Source: Skeletonema tropicum (taxonomy: Eukaryota; Bacillariophyta; Thalassiosirophyceae; Thalassiosirales; Thalassiosiraceae). From it: a stretch of 64,000 nucleotides of DNA. Each line of letters starts with the position of its first letter. Position 1 is the stretch's first letter. Below are positions 60,025-64,000 of the stretch, in pieces. The translations under genes and the position numbers were made by a program. A model generated the notes under the pieces. That model was not told the DNA's origin, ran no database searches, and saw only the letters and a list, made by a program, of their open reading frames with translations. The stretch covers positions 1 through 64,000 of the forward strand of contig JAWZXG010000038.1 of the NCBI GenBank assembly GCA_037178625.1, written 5' to 3'.

Positions 60025-62046
60025 ATGGATCCTCCTGGTGACCATGATGGGGATGAAAAGAGGAAGCTGCTGAAAGGCAGTTCTTCTGCTCATCCTCCTA
60101 GAAGAGGATCAAAAGTCGGCTCCCGCTACGTCACATTACTTCTCGTGTTATCTTTCATCTGCTTTGCGACCACCTTTCTGACTTACCAACGCATATTATC
60201 ACCGTATGTGGAGGTAATGACCGCTAGTATCGATCAACCATTGCCTAATGATGATTTATCAACCAAACCAGCAGTTGATGACAAGCAGCAGTTTTTAGAA
60301 GATGATAATCTATCAAACAAACCAGCAGTTGTTAATGACATGCACGAGGAGTTCAAACCAATAGCATTTCACAAACACATTCAGCAACGCCAATCCAATT
60401 ACGTCCACCACAATGATATAACACACTCATCAAAATCGACATTTGGTACAGGAGAAAACAGCAATGTTCGAATAAGTTTTCAACTGCATGATCGTGAAGT
60501 AGTACCAATCAAAAATACATTCAACCCATATATGAATTGTCCTATAGGGATGATTTTTGAAGGAAAAGGACGAAAAAGGAAGTCCACAACAGAAGTACGA
60601 CAGGGGGTGCTACCTCCTTCATTGACGAGCATAACTCAAAGCGATGATCATTCTAGAGAAGGTCGCGTATTGGACTTTACAGCGACCATATCCACGAATC
60701 TGAAAATTCTACAAATTGGTGATTCAGTTGAGGTGCAGTTGGCACAAACATTTGATGAAATGGTCGGGTGTCGAAATAGCAATGTTACCGGAGCTGGTAA
60801 TGGGACGGGATTTTGTCGTCCTCGTGCTGTTATTGCGGAGGCATGGAATGGTCATGATGGTCGTACTATTCTTTTTCCTACTATTGGTGGAGGGGTGTCG
60901 GCGATGTGGAGGTGAGTTTTGATGCACATGACAAAGATTACCATCAATCTCTTGGTTGATGCATTCAATGTAGCTGTATGTATTGTCATTGACGATTGTG
61001 ATATTTTTGACACTGATGGTGAACAGGATGACCGCACTATTATCGAAAGCAAGGGAAGGAAAGCCACCTGCCAATAGTCATGGGGGAGGCTGGAGCATGG
61101 GGGAGGTTGTTAGTTTCCTGAATTATTCTACTCCTTTGAACGATACTCCGTTGAATGAAACCAATAGAAGTAACAGTGAGGAGGCAGAAAATATTATTCC
61201 TGAAATTGTACGAAAATTTGATGTGGTTGTCTTCCGTGTCATGCATGGATGGATGAAGAGGTGAGTTGTTGATAGTGCCGTTGAACTTGGTCGTCTTTGA
61301 TGTGCTGATTGTGGAGAGAAATGCTGACACTTTAGTCTTGGAAATCTTTTCTCCTCATGAAGTAAGGAAATCACTCATGAACGCTTAGTCGAAGCAGTGG
61401 AGTTATCTCATAAATTACTGGGAGCAGAAACTGTCGTCCTAATGACGATACCATTCACAAATAATGTTCTAACTGTTGAAGATAAGAAATTAGTGAACCG
61501 TATCAATGCTGATATCCGTGTGGTATTGCACAAGAGTGGCACTTGAGAAATAGCACGGGCGTGAAATACGTACTTGTTCAAGAGTACGGAACCTATCACA
61601 ACCACGTTATTTGGAGCAATGCCAAGGATATCGGGTACAACGTATCGGCTCCACTCAAAATGACGGATGAAATGTTTGATGCGGAAGGCCTAACTTTCCT
61701 CTACGATAGGCTGCAGATTAGTGGACAATGGAAACCAAGCATTGCACAAGTCTGCTCGGAGCAGAATTGGTTTGGAACTGAAAAAGAGAAATGCAATAGG
61801 AACTACTTAATCTTTGATGGAATGCACATTTGTCCAGAGACATTGGCGACACGTTATGGAGTTGCCGTCGCATGCTTGATGGGATGCGTCTATAACCGCA
61901 ATTTTAATCAGCAGCAGCACGATGAAATAAATCTTCGAGCATGCGAACGCGAGTGCAATGAGCAGTTCATGTCGGTGATGCCTGTGGATGAGTCTTGGAT
62001 TGACTCAAATACTGAGCTTGCGTCGTTCGCTACGGCTACGTCGTGA
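60025..62046 (+). pseudogene. SGNH/GDSL-hydrolase-like type II membrane protein, with a frameshift
   Basis: Exons 60025-60911, 61027-61260 and 61363 onward splice cleanly (GTGAGT donors). A signal anchor (YVTLLLVLSFICFATTFLTY, about residues 36-55) precedes a variable stem. The esterase block I is LQIGDSVEVQLAQTFDEM with the nucleophile Ser. A middle strand is FDVVVFRVMHGWMK, and the C-terminal block is LIFDGMHICPETL (Asp-x-x-His). This catalytic plan is shared by SGNH and PC-esterase enzymes acting on acyl groups of glycans. Around 61513-61543 the frame must change by one: NADIR continues as AQEWHLRNSTGVKYVLVQEY. This is a mutation or a sequence error. If error, the gene is intact. Its substrate is unknown. 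Confidence 0.62.
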
Positions 62047-62574
62047 GGGGCAATTACTGATACAATTGACAGGAGGTATGTTGCCTCTACTGTTCAACTC
62101 AAATCATCCACTCAACGAGAGACAGTCCTGGCTTGGATTTTGTAAAGTTCTTGACTGATTAGGCGAATAAGAATGAAATGAAACGCCGTGTATGGACGGA
62201 GAGTGATAAATCTAAATCTCCAGGAAAGGATCATGCACTTGCTTTTTTGATGGGTGTTCTTCATACTACTGATTGTAATGCTTCGAATGACCCAAATCAC
62301 ACTCAATCCTCCCGACTCCCATTCGTGGTCCAATGACAATGAATCTTCCAACATTTGTTTCAATTTCAATACTCCCGAAATTTAATTTGTAACTCAGGAC
62401 TCCGAGGAAGAAAGCAGACTTCTTTTGGCTCGAGCTTCCGAGGGAGACAATATATATATCTCCCTACTGTCGCTCCAAACAATCTATACGGAACCCGAAT
62501 CGTTCCAACTCTTGGCATACTACAAGCAAATGCCTTGAACGCCCTCACTCTTGACTACAAGAATAGACATTCTC

Positions 62575-62920
62575 ATTGCAACCCATTCGGGCAATCCGTG
62601 AGCACTTCTCACGGTTACAACCCATCTGGGCAAGCCGCGAATACTTCTCACAGTTACCCATCCGGGCAGGCTGTGAATCTTTCTCACGGTTGCAACCCAC
62701 CTGGGCAAGCTGTGAACGCCAATGCCAATGGGACCCCTTCCACTCCTCATCCTCACGGTAACAACTCACATGAGCAAGCCATGAGCATCGTTACTCGCGA
62801 TAACAACCCACCTTTGCAGCCGTGAGCATCGTTGCTTGTGGTAACAACCCTCATAGGCAAGTCGCGACTGTGAACGTTGCCCCTCACGGTAGGTCACACA
62901 TGAGCACGCTGTGAACGGCA
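62575..62920. repeat. ~40-bp minisatellite encoding Gly-Gln-Ala repeats
   Basis: Degenerate units of the type CTCACGGTTACAACCCATCT followed by GGGCAAGCCGTGAA repeat about seven times. The first copies are open in one frame (NPSGQAANTSHS, YPSGQAVNLSHG), then stops appear, so a former coding array is decaying. An open frame without ATG from 62355 leads into it. Confidence 0.6.
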
Positions 62921-63432
62921 TGCCCCAGGGGAATGCCTGTCCATCGGAGAACGCTACCGCCTACTTTAGAGATGTGGCTATGAACTCAAATGTGATAGCT
63001 CTAGTTTACGAGGACAACTTTGCCTTTACAATCCTTGATCAAGATAACATCTCGGTCGACCGGTTTATAAAGCATTTTGGCAGCGCTCGTTGCGATGCCT
63101 CTATTTTTGGCATTACTGAAAGCAATGTGCCTACTTTTGACAGCTCTCATTGCAAAGTTATCTTCGTTCAACACAAGGCTATCACCAAACCAAGCCAGTC
63201 GCATGCAATCTGGGCAATCGTACAAAGTGACTTCCAAATTGCGACATTCTTGCTACAAGAGAAAGAATGCACTTCATTTCACTCAAAGCCAGACACTCGT
63301 CTGTGGGGATTCATTCGGATATTCAATTCTCTATCTATTCAGAATCACTTGTCAATATCAAGTCTGCATGAAACAAGAGCTATCCTTTACTCGTTCAGTC
63401 CTCATGCTCATGCCAGTCATGGACAACGATAG
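62911..63432 (+). other. Open frame of unknown identity
   Basis: A 173-codon frame starting at a non-ATG codon contains segments NSNVIALVYEDNFAFTILDQ and ISVDRFIKHFGSARC. It loosely resembles the AAIVYKDKNLSIVCHH … INKYLQRI region of the next frame. It may be a degraded paralog. No family recognised. Confidence 0.3.
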
Positions 63433-63509
63433 CTTTGCACTCAAATCATCTACTGACGTGCACATCAACAAAAGCATCAGTGGAAGTGTTAGTGTTAGCA
63501 ACAAGCGCA

Positions 63510-64000
63510 ATGGCAATGGCGGATAAGATATCCTTCTCGAGCCTATTTTCAGCAAGCAAGGGAGATCATATCATCAAGAACCAACTGGAAGCATTTACAT
63601 CTGCAGCAATTGTATATAAAGACAAGAATCTTTCAATCGTATGTCACCATTGGCCAACTAGCGAGAAAGGGAGTCCAAATCCAGCCTCAAACGTAGCTCT
63701 ATTGAATGTCAACAATCGTATCGTCAAAGGTCCAGAAGAAAATATCTTCACAGAAGGCTCAATCAACAAGTACCTTCAGCGAATTCTCACGGCAACACAA
63801 CCTGCCAAGTCTCGGCATAAATGTGCACAATGCAATCCGCCTCAATTCATTTTTGGCAGCGTTCAAAACGATACCACCTTCAGCGAGTGTTACAACATTC
63901 GCATCAACAGCGTTCAATGCAATGCTACATTTGCTCAATGCAACAATCTCTGTTCAAACATCTCGATTCAATCATCAGCAAGCGAGGGAGCTCTTAGTCG
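63510..64000 (+). CDS. Unknown protein, 5' part (runs off the window)
   Basis: From ATG 63510 (or ATG 63516) the frame stays open through the window end, giving 163 residues: MAMADKISFSSLFSASKG, LEAFTSAAIVYKDKNLSIVC, GPEENIFTEGSINKYLQRIL, then a Cys-rich tail (KCAQCNPPQF, SVQCNATFAQCNNLC). Continued openness over 490 bp in AT-rich DNA supports real coding. No signal peptide and no family recognised. It may belong to a repeated diatom gene family, given the similar frame just upstream. Confidence 0.5.
   Translation, partial: MAMADKISFSSLFSASKGDHIIKNQLEAFTSAAIVYKDKNLSIVCHHWPTSEKGSPNPASNVALLNVNNRIVKGPEENIFTEGSINKYLQRILTATQPAKSRHKCAQCNPPQFIFGSVQNDTTFSECYNIRINSVQCNATFAQCNNLCSNISIQSSASEGALS

Noticed and set aside
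1..64000. tRNA, rRNA or other standard RNA genes
   Set aside because: I looked for tRNA T-loop/A-box patterns and saw none that fold convincingly by eye; a dedicated scan would be needed to exclude them.

Overview
This is eukaryotic nuclear DNA, most likely from a diatom, possibly a centric species; the organism is inferred. Supporting features are short GT-AG introns of about 45-110 bp, type II membrane glycan enzymes, a CBM14 chitin-binding protein with diatom-style Cys-rich modules, a tandem WRKY19-like zinc-finger protein, diatom-type LRR and DUF6817 proteins, and presequences with an A/S-F motif like those of diatom plastid proteins. All identities come from reading translations by eye. 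No database search was run.

Layout. 1-1 kb: 3' end of an unrecognised gene. 1.9-11 kb: a glycan or membrane block with a tandem DUF229 sulfatase-like protein fused to a methyltransferase, an FkbM methyltransferase and an EamA/DMT transporter. 11.5-18.6 kb: a repeat island with a hAT transposase relic, a ~187-bp satellite of about 16 copies holding a 206-bp MITE, and a structurally complete hAT transposon (18-bp TIRs, identical 8-bp TSDs, spliced transposase). 18.7-23 kb: a GT64 glycosyltransferase and a secreted chitin-binding protein with a recent exon-intron duplication.

23.9-49.1 kb is dense housekeeping DNA. In order it holds condensin-II CAP-G2, RNase HII with a SAP domain, an LRR pseudogene, condensin-II CAP-H2, a Ser/Lys-rich unknown, the 18-repeat zinc-finger protein, a LYR protein, a 1.65-kb TIR element, a SAP-containing endonuclease III, GRASP, a bS21-like candidate, a PH/coiled-coil protein and a DUF6817 protein. 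Two condensin-II kleisin/HEAT subunits lie within 10 kb of each other, and two SAP-headed organelle/nuclear nucleases lie within 14 kb.

49.6-64 kb is repeat-rich: a 2.46-kb Tc1/mariner-like non-autonomous element, several exact direct repeats, an 84-bp tandem repeat that stays open as a 28-residue protein repeat, and two copies of an SGNH-hydrolase-like gene. One copy is cut by a MITE fragment and the other carries a frameshift. A further gene runs off the right edge.

The C-rich TIR/MITE family at 12.7, 49.6, 52.1 and 57.3 kb is the clearest candidate for something not yet described. The fused DUF229-DUF229-methyltransferase and the paired SAP nucleases are the most interesting protein architectures.
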